DNA of 64,000 nucleotides, taken from the NCBI GenBank assembly GCA_003225175.1, contig QIBA01000055.1:1-64000 (forward strand), written 5' to 3'. Made by a program: the position numbers and the translations under genes. Shown here piece by piece: positions 50,752 through 63,520 of this stretch (its first letter is position 1; each line of letters starts with the position of its first letter). The notes under the pieces are model-generated. The model saw only the letters and a program-made list of their open reading frames with translations. It did no database searches and was not told where the DNA came from. Origin of the DNA: Acidobacteriota bacterium (GTDB lineage Bacteria > Acidobacteriota > Terriglobia > Terriglobales > Acidobacteriaceae).

Positions 50752-52512
50752 ATGAAGACTCTCACCGCAATGATTTTGCTAGCCTCCTGCCTTTATGCCC
50801 AACAACCCTCGCCGAAAGCTGCATCACAGGCTTCTGGCGACACCGCGTTCCGCAAACTTGCGGATAGATATTTCGACGAGGTGTATTTCAAGTTCAATCC
50901 TACGCAAGGAACTGCGGCCGGCTTCCATCAGTACGACTCTCAATTCGAGGATCTTTCTTCGCAAACCATTGGCACCCAGGTTGGAGCGTTGCACCGATTC
51001 CGGGCTCTGTTTGATCAAGTCGATCCGGGAGAGTTGTCTCCAGAAGCAAGAGTGGACCGTGACTTGCTCATTTCGAACATCATGAGCACGCTGTTAGCGC
51101 TAGAGAAGATTCGCCCGTGGGAATTGAATCCAGACATTTACTCCAGTTCTACCGCCGCCAGCGCATTTACGATCATGAGCCGCAAGTTTGCTCCTGCTGA
51201 CGAGCGTCTCAAAGCGCTGGCGGAACGCGAGCAGAAGATGCCGGCGCTGCTCGATGAAGCGCGGCAGAACTTGAAGAATCCGCCGCGTATCTATACGGAA
51301 GTCGCGCTCGAACAGATGCCCGGCATCATCGGATTTTTTCAGAAGGATGTACCCGCAGCTTTTGTCGACGCAAAAGATCCTGCGACCAAGCAGGCATTCG
51401 ATAAGGCTAATTCTGAACTAATTGCTGCGCTCCAGAAATACGAGCAGTACGTGAAGACTGAGGTGCTGCCGCATTCCAGCGGTGACTTCAAGATCGGGGC
51501 GGACAATTACCGCAAAAAACTTCTCTACGATGAGATGGTCGATACGCCGCTGGATCGTCTGCTGGAAATCGGCACTGCCGACCTGAAGAAGAATCAAGAA
51601 GAATTCAAACGAGTAGCGGCTGAGATCGATCCAAAGAAAACTCCAAGACAGATTCTCGAAGAGCTCGAGAGTGACCACCCTGCCTCGAATCAGCTTCTGC
51701 AGTCATTTCGCGATACTTTCAGCAGCCTGCGCAGTTTCATCCAGCAGAAGCATATTATTACCATTCCATCACCGGTACTTCCTACGCTGGAAGAAACCCC
51801 TCCCTTTGCGCGAGCGCTGACTACAGCCTCAATGGACACACCGGGTCCGTATGAGACCGTAGCGAAAGAGGCCTATTTCAATGTCACGCTTCCCGAAGCC
51901 AATTGGCCGAAGGAACAGGTTGATGACTATCTGAGTGGCTTCAACCGGGGAACAATTATCAGCACAGCAGTACATGAGACGTATCCCGGCCATTACGTCC
52001 AATTCCTCTGGATGAAAGATGCTCCTTCCAAAGTACGCAAGCTACTCGGGTCGGGCACGAACGCGGAAGGATGGGCGCACTACTGCGAGCAGATGATGCT
52101 CGATGAGGGCTACGGACAGTCTGGCGCGGGGGGGCGCAACGAGCGCGAAGCAAAGATGCTGAGGCTCGGACAGCTTCAGGACGCGCTTCTGCGAAATGCG
52201 CGTTTCATTGTGGGAATCAAGATGCATACCGGGAAGATGACCTTCGATGAAGCCAAAGATTTCTTCGTGACGGAAGGCTATCAAGTGCGCTCCGTGGCAG
52301 AAAAGGAAGCCAAGCGCGGCACCAGCGATCCAACTTACCTCGTGTACACGCTCGGGAAGCTCCAAATAATGAAGCTACGCGACGATTACCGGAAGATGAA
52401 GGGCGATCAGTTTAACCTGGAAGAGTTCCACAATGCATTCATGCGGCAGGGATTCCCGCCGATCAAAATCGTTCGCCAGGCGCTGTTGGGAAATGATTCG
52501 CCGGCGTTATAG
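50752..52512 (+). CDS. DUF885-family exported putative metallopeptidase
   Basis: A 586-residue protein from the ATG at 50752 (AAGGA eight bases before). The signal peptide is MKTLTAMILLASCLYAQ. The body is the all-helical DUF885 fold with the HETYPGHYVQF motif near residue 405, a zinc-peptidase-like HExxxGH arrangement, and NAEGWAHYCEQMMLDEGYG after it, which supplies a likely third ligand. The C-terminal part (DPTYLVYTLGKLQIMKLRDDYR) is also typical. Family members are thought to be peptidases acting on short peptides; direct proof is scarce. It converges with malQ. Confidence 0.9.
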   Translation: MKTLTAMILLASCLYAQQPSPKAASQASGDTAFRKLADRYFDEVYFKFNPTQGTAAGFHQYDSQFEDLSSQTIGTQVGALHRFRALFDQVDPGELSPEARVDRDLLISNIMSTLLALEKIRPWELNPDIYSSSTAASAFTIMSRKFAPADERLKALAEREQKMPALLDEARQNLKNPPRIYTEVALEQMPGIIGFFQKDVPAAFVDAKDPATKQAFDKANSELIAALQKYEQYVKTEVLPHSSGDFKIGADNYRKKLLYDEMVDTPLDRLLEIGTADLKKNQEEFKRVAAEIDPKKTPRQILEELESDHPASNQLLQSFRDTFSSLRSFIQQKHIITIPSPVLPTLEETPPFARALTTASMDTPGPYETVAKEAYFNVTLPEANWPKEQVDDYLSGFNRGTIISTAVHETYPGHYVQFLWMKDAPSKVRKLLGSGTNAEGWAHYCEQMMLDEGYGQSGAGGRNEREAKMLRLGQLQDALLRNARFIVGIKMHTGKMTFDEAKDFFVTEGYQVRSVAEKEAKRGTSDPTYLVYTLGKLQIMKLRDDYRKMKGDQFNLEEFHNAFMRQGFPPIKIVRQALLGNDSPAL

Positions 52513-52609
52513 CGGACATAAAGCGCGAAGCTGCACTTCAGGGCGATAATCGGAGAAGGCGCGGCACTCCTCTAGCCCTTCTATGAGATGACCCGCGTGG
52601 GCGCTGGTG

Positions 52610-54147
52610 CTACGACAAGCGATCATAAATCGATGCTATCTTGCGCAAACGACTCGCAATATCCTCAGTCAATCGTTCGCCGCGAAACCGCCAGCGCCAA
52701 TTGCCTGTCGCGGTGCCCGGAACATTCATGCGCGCTTGTGCTCCCTCGCCCAGCACATCCTGGAGCGGAAACACAACGGTGTCGGCGACCGATGCCATCA
52801 GGCTCCTAATGAATACCCAATTGATCGGTTCAGAAATCCCAGTATCGTCGTAGCCGAGGTAAGTGCGGGTGAACTGGCGTTCTTTGCGAATGTCTTCTTC
52901 GGTGCGAATACTTCCCTCGCCCGGCTTGGAAGTCCACCAGCCAATGACGGTGTCGTTGTCGTGGGTTCCTGTGTACGCGACGAGGTTTCGAGGGTAATTA
53001 TGCGGGCGAAAGCTTGGACCCTGAGGATCGTTCCCAAATGCGAACTGGAGAATCGCCATTCCGGGAAATCCGAAGCGCTCGCGAATCGCTTCGACTTCTG
53101 GCGTAATCACCCCAAGATTTTCGGCCAGAATCGGGAGACATTCCAGTTTTGCTTCGAGAACGGCAAATAGTTCGGCACCCGGCCCTTTTACCCATTTCCC
53201 ATTCTGGGCGGTCCTTTCGCCGGCTGGAACCTCCCAGTAGGCCTCAAATCCTCGGAAGTGATCCACGCGCAGCATGTCGAACATACTGAAAGCAGCGCGG
53301 AAGCGCTTGATCCACCAGGAATATTCGTCCGCAGCCATACGCTCCCAGTGGTAAATGGGATTGCCCCAGAGCTGACCGGTCGCGCTGAAATAATCTGGTG
53401 GGACACCGGCAACTTTGGTCGGACCGCCATGACTATCGAGGTGAAAATACTCGGGCTGAGCCCATACATCGGCACTGTCGTGCGCAACATAGATGGGAAG
53501 ATCCCCCATCATGTGGATCCTCTTCTGTCCGCAGTATTCCTTCAATGAATTCCACTGTTCGAAGAAGACAAACTGCAGAAATTCTTGTTCGCCGATTTGC
53601 AAGGCGAGTTCTTTGCGGGCACGCTGCACAGCCGCCGGCTTGCGCGAGACCAATTCGGGATCCCACTTGGGCCAAGCCACACCTCCAACTTTGTCCTTCA
53701 ATGCTCGAAAGAGCGCGTAGTCGGCCAGCCAATCGCGTTCTGCCTCGACGAATTGCGCGAACTCCTGCTGTCGATGCTGAGGTGCACCGCTCCGGAACTC
53801 GGCAAAGGCCTTGCTGAGCTTCCCCTGCTTGAATTGATTGACGCGCTCGTACTCCACCTGCTCGCGGGAAAACTCGGGTAGGGCGTCGATGTCCCGCGCA
53901 TCGAGCAATCCTTCATCGGCCAACCGAGAAAGACTAATCAGGGCGGGATTACCGGCAAAAGCTGAGAAGCACTGATATGGCGAATCGCCATAACCAGTCG
54001 GTCCGAGAGGAAGCATCTGCCAGATCGACTGACCGGAATCTGCGAGGAAATCGGCGAACTCATACGCAACTGGACCTAAGTCGCCAATACCGAATGGTCC
54101 CGGCAGTGACGTTGGGTGCAGGAGAATCCCACTCGATCTAGGGAAGC

Positions 54148-54151
<4 letters not shown>
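52610..54151 (-). CDS. malQ: 4-alpha-glucanotransferase
   Basis: A 513-residue GH77 amylomaltase from a GTG at 54151 that overlaps the TreS stop (GTGA). It starts RSSGILLHPTSLPGPFGIGDLG, the standard opening. The nucleophile Asp lies in MLRVDHFRGFEAYW, the acid/base Glu in PILAENLGVITPEV, and the third acid in YTGTHDNDTVIGWW; DLPIYVAHDSADVW is also typical. The enzyme transfers glucan segments between maltodextrins in the cytoplasm. Coupled translation with treS-maltokinase suggests that maltose and trehalose are processed together here. Confidence 0.95.
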
Positions 54152-57480
<3,329 letters not shown>

Positions 57481-57898
57481 CCAAGTCTCTCAATATGCAA
57501 ACCTAGTAGGATGCGCCCTGAATGCCAAGGTCTGCATTCAGGAACACGCCGCAGGTCTCAGCCTCAATCTGAACCGCCTTGATCCCAACGAAAACAGACA
57601 GTCTGCGCCGCCTAAGGACCGGTCCAAAGGGCAAGCCTCGACTCTGGCACGTGTTGGCAATTTGTAAAATCTTTCTGAGCTGTCGACTTTTGCACCCCGA
57701 TCGCGTCAATATGCTGGAAACGCCCATCTCGGGAAATGCTCGACAGCGCTCAGTTCCGACATTTAGCATTTAGAGATCCCCTGGAAGCCTGAAACGCCTT
57801 GGCTTCTGTTCGTGCAGAGCTGGCCAAGCTGACGCATTCTTAAGTGGTTATGATCGTAGAAGAAAGTATTCTTGGTCCTGTCGACATATTTGAGGGCT
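57481..57898. other. Gene-free stretch between treS and the RND adaptor, with a hairpin
   Basis: No coding region found. CCTGAATGC at 57517-57525 and GCATTCAGG at 57534-57542 are exact complements around an eight-base loop, about 40 bases upstream of the treS start on the minus strand; this could be an operator or leader hairpin for treS-malQ. A TATGAT at 57849-57854 lies 45 bases before the adaptor start but lacks a matching -35 box. Confidence 0.45.
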
Positions 57899-59002
57899 AT
57901 GCATGTGTTAACGGCAAATCGTTCCTTCCTGGCTTTAGCGGGCTTTCTCGCACTATCCAACCTGATCGGCTGTAGCGGAAAACAACAAAGGGCCCAGGGA
58001 CCTCCGCCCGCGATGCCCGTGAAAGTTCTCCAGGTAACCAACCAGCCGGTCACTGACTGGTCGGAGTACGTTTCCATGCTCAAGTCGCGCGATTCGGCGA
58101 ACATAAGTCCGCAGGTGGAAGGTGTGATCACCAAGATCTTTGTGCACTCCGGTGAGCGGGTCAATTCGGGCGCTGCTCTGATCCAGATCGATCCGCTGAA
58201 GCAAGAAGCGACGGTTCGCAACCAGCAGGCCAGCACTGCTGCTCAGGAAGCAAATCTGAAATGGGCACAGCAGCAGTATGACCGTAACTCGCAGCTTGCC
58301 GCGGCCGGCGTGATCAGCAAGCAGGAGCTGGATCAATCGCGCGCCAACCTCGATGCCGCCAAGGCCCAGCTCGCCGCCCTGCAAGCTGGAGTGAACGAGC
58401 AGGAGACGCAGCTCCGCTATTTCAAAGTGGTCGCACCGATGTCCGGCATGATCGGAGACATTCCGGTGCACGTCGGAGATCGCGTTACAACCTCCACGCT
58501 TCTGACTACAGTCGACAAGCCTGGAAACCTTGAAGCTTACGTGCAGGTGCCAGTGGAACGTGCGGCCGATCTCAAAATGGGAAAGGAAGTTCAGATCCTC
58601 GATACCGATGGGAACAAGATCGCTCAAGGAAAAATTACGTTCATCTCTCCGCAAGTAGACAGCATGACCCAGACTATCCTGGCAAAAGCCACAGTTCCCA
58701 ACGACAACGGCCTGCTCCGTACCGCCCAGGCGGTGCACGCGCGCGTGCAGTGGGGAACTCATCCGGGCATTGAGATACCTGTTCTGGCTGCCTCTCGTAT
58801 TGGAGGACAGTTCTTCGTGTACGTAGCCGAAGGTAGCGGTGGGAAGAGCGTCGCTCATCAACGGCAGATCAGAGTGGGCCCGATGAACGGCAATAACTAT
58901 GTGGTAACCGATGGATTGAAACCAGGGGACAAAGTTATCGTGTCGGATACGCAAATGCTGGCAGATGGCATGCCAGTTAACGCCCAGATCCAGGGAAGTT
59001 AG
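57899..59002 (+). CDS. RND efflux periplasmic adaptor (membrane fusion lipoprotein)
   Basis: A 367-residue adaptor from the ATG at 57899 (GAGG upstream). A lipoprotein signal ends LSNLIGC. ISPQVEGVITKIFVHSGERV and the later APMSGMIGDIPVHVGDRV are the two halves of the lipoyl domain; a coiled-coil hairpin (ATVRNQQASTAAQEANLKWA to AKAQLAALQAGVNEQE) lies between. A beta-barrel and membrane-proximal domain complete it. It links the inner-membrane pump to an outer-membrane channel. The pump gene begins nine bases after its stop; no TolC-type gene or regulator is adjacent. Confidence 0.93.
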   Translation: MHVLTANRSFLALAGFLALSNLIGCSGKQQRAQGPPPAMPVKVLQVTNQPVTDWSEYVSMLKSRDSANISPQVEGVITKIFVHSGERVNSGAALIQIDPLKQEATVRNQQASTAAQEANLKWAQQQYDRNSQLAAAGVISKQELDQSRANLDAAKAQLAALQAGVNEQETQLRYFKVVAPMSGMIGDIPVHVGDRVTTSTLLTTVDKPGNLEAYVQVPVERAADLKMGKEVQILDTDGNKIAQGKITFISPQVDSMTQTILAKATVPNDNGLLRTAQAVHARVQWGTHPGIEIPVLAASRIGGQFFVYVAEGSGGKSVAHQRQIRVGPMNGNNYVVTDGLKPGDKVIVSDTQMLADGMPVNAQIQGS

Positions 59003-59011
59003 GCGAGGTAT

Positions 59012-62000
59012 ATGTTCGTCGATTTCTTCATCAAGCGGCCGATCTTCGCTACGGTATGCGCTCTGCTCATCATTCTTGGCGGAGCCGTTTCGATTCCGAC
59101 GCTCCCTATCGCGCAGTTCCCTAATCTCGCGCCACCTACGGTGCAAGTCGGCGCTTTTTACAACGGCGCGAGCGCGCAGACGGTCGAGACCTCGGTTACG
59201 ACGCCACTTGAGCAAGCCATCAACGGTGTCGAAGGCATGAAATACATGACTTCAACGAGCGGCAACGACGGCAGCAGCGGCATCAGCGTTGTCTTCGATC
59301 TCAATCGTGACGTCGACCTTGCTGCCGTGGACGTGCAGAACCGCGTGAATCAAGCTCTTGGCCGCATGCCGAACGAAGTAAAGACCACCGGCGTAAGTGT
59401 AGTAAAAGCGACCAACAACTTCGTCTTCGGAGCCGGCTTTTACGCCGAAAACAATCGGTACGACAGCCTTTTCATCAGCAACTATCTCGATATTTACGTG
59501 CGCGACGCTCTCAAGCGCATAAAAGGAGTTGGACAGGTATTCATCTTTGGTGAGCGCAAGTACGCAATGCGTGTATGGCTCGATCCAGTGCGCATGGCTA
59601 GTCGCCAGCTCACAGCTAGCGATGTAGTCAGCGCGCTTGCCGAACAGAACGTTCAGGTAGCCGCTGGGGCTGTAGGACAGGCGCCCGCACCACCGAACCA
59701 AGCTTTTGAAATCAGCGTACGCGCAGTGGGACGGCTGACTGAACCTTCGGAATTCGAGAACATCATTCTGAAGACTGCGAATGACGGAACCATTGTCCGG
59801 CTGAAGGACGTCGGGCACGCCGAACTCGGGGCTGAGAGCTACGGTTCCGGACTGCGGTTCAATGGATATCCCGCAGTGGGCGTCGGAGTCACATACAACG
59901 TTGCTTTCGATACGACGAATGTGGTCGCGGACTCCATTAAAGACGTTGTTACAACCCTGCTCGAAGCCATTGCGCTGGTGATCATCGTCATATTCGTGTT
60001 TCTGCAGGATTGGCGCTCCACTGTTATTCCGTCGGTCACGATTCCAGTGTCCCTGGTCGGCACTTTCATCTTCGTCAAGGCGCTGGGCTTCTCCATCAAT
60101 ACGCTAACGCTCTTTGGCATCACCTTGGCGACTGGTCTGGTGGTGGATGATGCGATCGTGGTCATCGAGAATGTTCAGCGACACATCTCAGAAGGAATCA
60201 CCGAAGCCCACAACGCGGCCTCAGTGGCAATGAGCGAAGTGGCCGGCGCGGTTGTAGCGACGTCCCTGGTGCTCGTCTCGGTGTTCGTGCCGGTGGCATT
60301 CTTTCCCGGAACTACCGGAATCATGTTCCGGCAATTCGCGCTTACGATCGCTTTCTCGGTATCGATCTCGGCGTTCAACGCTCTAACGCTTACGCCTGCA
60401 CTATCGGCGCTGATGCTCGGCCGTCATACTGGGGAATCTGATCGCGGGATCTTTGGGCTGTTCAACCGTGGGGTGCACAAGACGACAAACGCCTATCGCG
60501 ACACCTTGAAACATCTTATTCCGCTCAGATGGGCGGTTGTACTCGTCTTCCTTGCCGGTTTGGCATTTACATACTGGTATTACCAACGCGTGCCCCGCGG
60601 GTTTGTTCCGCAGGAAGATCAGGGCTGGTTCATGGTGCTCATCCAGTGTCCACCGGGCGCTTCGATCGAGTACACGGAGAATATTGCGAAGCAAGTGGAA
60701 GTCGAGATGATGAAGCAAAAGGAGATCATTGGCAGTTTCGCCGTGTCCGGATTCAGCTTCGGCGGTTCCGCATCCAATCGCGGCATGGTGTTCGGAACGT
60801 TTGCTCCGCTGGCGGAGCGTAGAGGCTCACAGCATGCTGCTGACGCCGTGATCGCACGTTTACGCGGTCCGCTATTCGGCATCTCCGGCGCTATCGTGGT
60901 GCCGTTTGCTCCGCCATCCGTTAACGGCTTAGGAAATTTCGGCGGATTCCAATACATCCTGCAGGATGAAGGCGGCCACACGCCGGAGCAGCTTGGGCAG
61001 GTGGCCTACAAGGTGGTAGGCGCTGGTCGGGATCCAAAGAGCGGCCTGGCCGGACTGTTCACCAGCTATAGCGCAACCGATCCGCAATTTCTGGTGAGCA
61101 TCGACCGTGAGAAGGCCAAGAGCCTGGGCGTGTCGCTCTCGCAGATTACGAATACGCTCCAGGTTTACATGGCATCGGTATATGTAAATGATTTTGACTT
61201 CAACAATCGCGCTTATCGTGTGTACGCACAGGCAGACACGAAGTGGCGCATGTCTCCGGATAATATGCGCCAGTTTTATGTGCGCTCCGATCGCGGAGGC
61301 ATGATTCCACTCGCAGACATCGTCAAGATCGAACAGACCATCACCCCACCAGTAATCAGTCACTATAACCTGTTCCGCTCAGTGGAAATCGACGGATCGG
61401 CCGCGCAAGGACAGAGTTCGGGCCAGGCGATCCAGAAGATGGAAGAACTCTCCAAGAAGCTTCTTCCACAGGGCTATAGCTTCGCCTGGACTGGATTGTC
61501 GCTCGAAGAAATTGAGTCGGGCAGTCAGGTGGTGATGCTGTTTGCTCTTGGCCTCCTCGTCGTCTATCTAACCTTGGCAGCCCAATATGAAAGCTGGTCG
61601 CTGCCTTTCATCGTGATTCTCGCTGTGCCGATGGCGATCCTGGGTGCCGTTTTGGCACAGTCGTTGCGAGGCCTGATCAATGACATCTATTGCCAGGTTG
61701 GACTCGTGATGCTGATCGGACTCTCCGGCAAAAATGCCATTCTGATCGTGGAATTCGCCGAGCAGTTGCGACAGCGTGGTCTCTCAATCACCGAGGCCGC
61801 CATTGAGGCAGCCCGCATTCGGCTGCGGCCCATATTGATGACATCATTTGCATTCATCCTAGGGGTGCTGCCACTGGTGCTCGCTACTGGCGCCGGTAAG
61901 AATGGACGTCAATCAGTCGGCACCACAGTGTTCGGAGGGATGCTAGCCGCAACCACGCTTAACTTACTCTTCATCCCGATTCTGTACGTGACCCTCAGGA

Positions 62001-62071
62001 CCTTGCAAGAGCGGGGACGCGAACGCAAACCGCAACTCGTGGGAAGCGAAGAAGAGCGAGTAGCAGTCTAG
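59012..62071 (+). CDS. RND multidrug efflux pump, HAE1 family
   Basis: A 1019-residue AcrB/MexB-type pump. It opens FVDFFIKRPIFATVCALLII and PIAQFPNLAPPTVQVGAFYN. The twin Asp of the proton relay are in TGLVVDDAIVVIENVQRH of helix 4, and LIGLSGKNAILIVEFAEQL of helix 10 carries the conserved Lys. Two large periplasmic loops and twelve helices are present, and the length matches the family. It exports hydrophobic drugs, detergents or natural products using the proton gradient; the substrate range is not predictable. It is co-transcribed with the adaptor. A hairpin at 62150 follows. Confidence 0.95.
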   Translation: MFVDFFIKRPIFATVCALLIILGGAVSIPTLPIAQFPNLAPPTVQVGAFYNGASAQTVETSVTTPLEQAINGVEGMKYMTSTSGNDGSSGISVVFDLNRDVDLAAVDVQNRVNQALGRMPNEVKTTGVSVVKATNNFVFGAGFYAENNRYDSLFISNYLDIYVRDALKRIKGVGQVFIFGERKYAMRVWLDPVRMASRQLTASDVVSALAEQNVQVAAGAVGQAPAPPNQAFEISVRAVGRLTEPSEFENIILKTANDGTIVRLKDVGHAELGAESYGSGLRFNGYPAVGVGVTYNVAFDTTNVVADSIKDVVTTLLEAIALVIIVIFVFLQDWRSTVIPSVTIPVSLVGTFIFVKALGFSINTLTLFGITLATGLVVDDAIVVIENVQRHISEGITEAHNAASVAMSEVAGAVVATSLVLVSVFVPVAFFPGTTGIMFRQFALTIAFSVSISAFNALTLTPALSALMLGRHTGESDRGIFGLFNRGVHKTTNAYRDTLKHLIPLRWAVVLVFLAGLAFTYWYYQRVPRGFVPQEDQGWFMVLIQCPPGASIEYTENIAKQVEVEMMKQKEIIGSFAVSGFSFGGSASNRGMVFGTFAPLAERRGSQHAADAVIARLRGPLFGISGAIVVPFAPPSVNGLGNFGGFQYILQDEGGHTPEQLGQVAYKVVGAGRDPKSGLAGLFTSYSATDPQFLVSIDREKAKSLGVSLSQITNTLQVYMASVYVNDFDFNNRAYRVYAQADTKWRMSPDNMRQFYVRSDRGGMIPLADIVKIEQTITPPVISHYNLFRSVEIDGSAAQGQSSGQAIQKMEELSKKLLPQGYSFAWTGLSLEEIESGSQVVMLFALGLLVVYLTLAAQYESWSLPFIVILAVPMAILGAVLAQSLRGLINDIYCQVGLVMLIGLSGKNAILIVEFAEQLRQRGLSITEAAIEAARIRLRPILMTSFAFILGVLPLVLATGAGKNGRQSVGTTVFGGMLAATTLNLLFIPILYVTLRTLQERGRERKPQLVGSEEERVAV

Positions 62072-62149
62072 GACAACCATTAACGCAAATCGCTTTAGGA
62101 AGGGACACGGATTTCATCCGCGCCTGGCCGAGGCGATTTTGAACTTTTT

Positions 62150-62179
62150 GAGCGGCTACAGCCGCGTTTGGAGCCGCTC
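62150..62179. terminator. Hairpin between converging pump and protease genes
   Basis: GAGCGGCT at 62150-62157 and AGCCGCTC at 62172-62179 form an 8-bp stem with a 14-base loop, midway between the stop codons of the pump and the protease gene. A T-run precedes it on the plus strand; after it the sequence is only weakly T-rich, so it is a modest terminator candidate for either strand. Confidence 0.45.
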
Positions 62180-62206
62180 TCGGCTTTGATCCAACCCGCA
62201 ATTGAT

Positions 62207-63181
62207 TTATCTGTTCGACTGGGAGCTAGCGGCGCGTCTTTGCAGTTCTATTGCATGTAGGAGATCGTGAAGCGCTTCTACTGAAACTCCAAGCGATGTC
62301 CCGTTGAAACCATTGATCAATGCTGCGTTCACTCCGACCACTTCTCCTCGCATGTTTAGAACCGGGCCGCCGCTGCTGCCATGCGCCGTACTGGCGTCAT
62401 ACATGAGCGACATGCCGATCACGTCGGAGAGATGCCCCTGAGTGGCCGAAGGGCGAATCAGATTAATCTGAGCAAGGCGATCAACCTGCCGTTCGTCGGA
62501 CCGCAATCCAGAAAGCTCGTATGGCAGTGCGGTTGATTTGGCCAGCATGGTCGTAACACCCAGAGGATATCCGATCACCAACACTGGGTCGCCTGGAGCA
62601 CTGGGCAGTTGAGCCAGGCGTAACGGAGAAACTGCGGCACGCGCAGGCAGGTGCACATGCGCGGTGGCGACATCCGCCTCGCTCGAGGTAGCAAAGTCGG
62701 AAAGTTCGGCGGGAGTCGCCAGACTCGGGAAATATGCAAGCACTCGTTCGCGCGTTGGAAGGAATCCTTGAAAAATGAGACGTTGTGCTTTGGCATCACC
62801 AAACCACGGTTCCATTACATGGCGGTTTGAAACCACAATGCCGTCATCCGTGAGAAAACCCGTAGCGAAGAGACGATAGTGCAAACTTGGCGATGGTGGC
62901 CCGTCTGACGCACTCAGTCTGTAGCTGCTTACGATGAAGCAGATAGAATTACGGGCGCTGGAAATGATGTCGGAAGGCTGCTTCTCCTGTTTCCGCAATT
63001 GCTTCAACTCAGCATCAAGCTGGTTCACACGTCCCAGCAGTTCGGAACTGGGATAGGGCGTTCTCTCAAAAGTAATCAAACGGGAGCCGGCCACTAGGCC
63101 ACCGGCAAAAACTACGCTTGCCGCCGCAATGCCAAGTGCAGCCCGTCTCCAGATCGAAAGGGAGCCAATCTTCATCGCCAT
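62207..63181 (-). CDS. Membrane-anchored trypsin-like serine protease without PDZ domain
   Basis: A 324-residue S1C-type protease. One N-terminal helix (RAALGIAAASVVFAGGLVAG) would anchor it in the inner membrane, followed by a short coiled stretch (ELLGRVNQLDAELKQLRKQ) and the protease domain. The triad is His in GIVVSNRHVMEPW, Asp in SSEADVATAHV, and Ser in STAHGSSGGPVLNMRGEVVG. Unlike DegP/DegS there is no PDZ domain; the protein ends soon after the domain. It likely cleaves or traps periplasmic proteins. It is divergent from the gene at 63521, sharing a region with 33-bp direct repeats. Confidence 0.88.
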   Translation of the reverse strand: MAMKIGSLSIWRRAALGIAAASVVFAGGLVAGSRLITFERTPYPSSELLGRVNQLDAELKQLRKQEKQPSDIISSARNSICFIVSSYRLSASDGPPSPSLHYRLFATGFLTDDGIVVSNRHVMEPWFGDAKAQRLIFQGFLPTRERVLAYFPSLATPAELSDFATSSEADVATAHVHLPARAAVSPLRLAQLPSAPGDPVLVIGYPLGVTTMLAKSTALPYELSGLRSDERQVDRLAQINLIRPSATQGHLSDVIGMSLMYDASTAHGSSGGPVLNMRGEVVGVNAALINGFNGTSLGVSVEALHDLLHAIELQRRAASSQSNR

Positions 63182-63205
63182 TTCCGACTACCGCGATCAT
63201 TTGGG

Positions 63206-63280
63206 AATTCCCGGCACTCGCGCCTCTACAGCTATTAGATTGTCGAAAATTCCGGGAAGTCGCGGCTCTATAGCTATTAG
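63206..63280. repeat. Two 33-bp direct repeats, 42-bp period
   Basis: 63206-63238 and 63248-63280 both run from AATTCC to AGCTATTAG and match at 27 of 33 positions, with starts 42 bases apart (four helical turns). A third partial TATTAG follows at 63292. They lie close to the protease start (63181), on the side facing the divergent gene, and look like tandem operator sites or a small duplicated block. Confidence 0.7.
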
Positions 63281-63421
63281 TCCCTATAAGTATTAGTGTG
63301 TCTAGTGCATGTCGGGATGCCAAACTGAGTTGCGCCAAGTCACTTTAGTAATGCCCGTTTGGCGTCTTCTCCCAGGTTCACAGCAGGTAGTCCTACTCCG
63401 TATTTTGGCGGAGACAAGGAA

Positions 63422-63450
63422 TTGACAGTGGTTCGGCGCGGGTGTACAGT
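63422..63450 (+). promoter_or_regulatory. Probable sigma70-type promoter for the gene at 63521
   Basis: A perfect TTGACA at 63422-63427 and TACAGT at 63445-63450 are spaced by 17 bases. The transcript would start near 63457, giving a leader of about 64 bases that holds AAAGGAG before the ATG. Confidence 0.65.
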
Positions 63451-63520
63451 CCGCGTCGAAATCTCCGATCGCGCGTTTCGCGCAGGCCCCCAAAACTAAG
63501 AATCACAAAGGAGCACTTCC

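Noticed and set aside
57953-59215. Long minus-strand open frame of 420 codons opposite the RND adaptor
   Set aside because: It is antisense to a clear efflux adaptor gene, starts inside the pump gene, and shows no domain; it results from the codon bias of the real gene.
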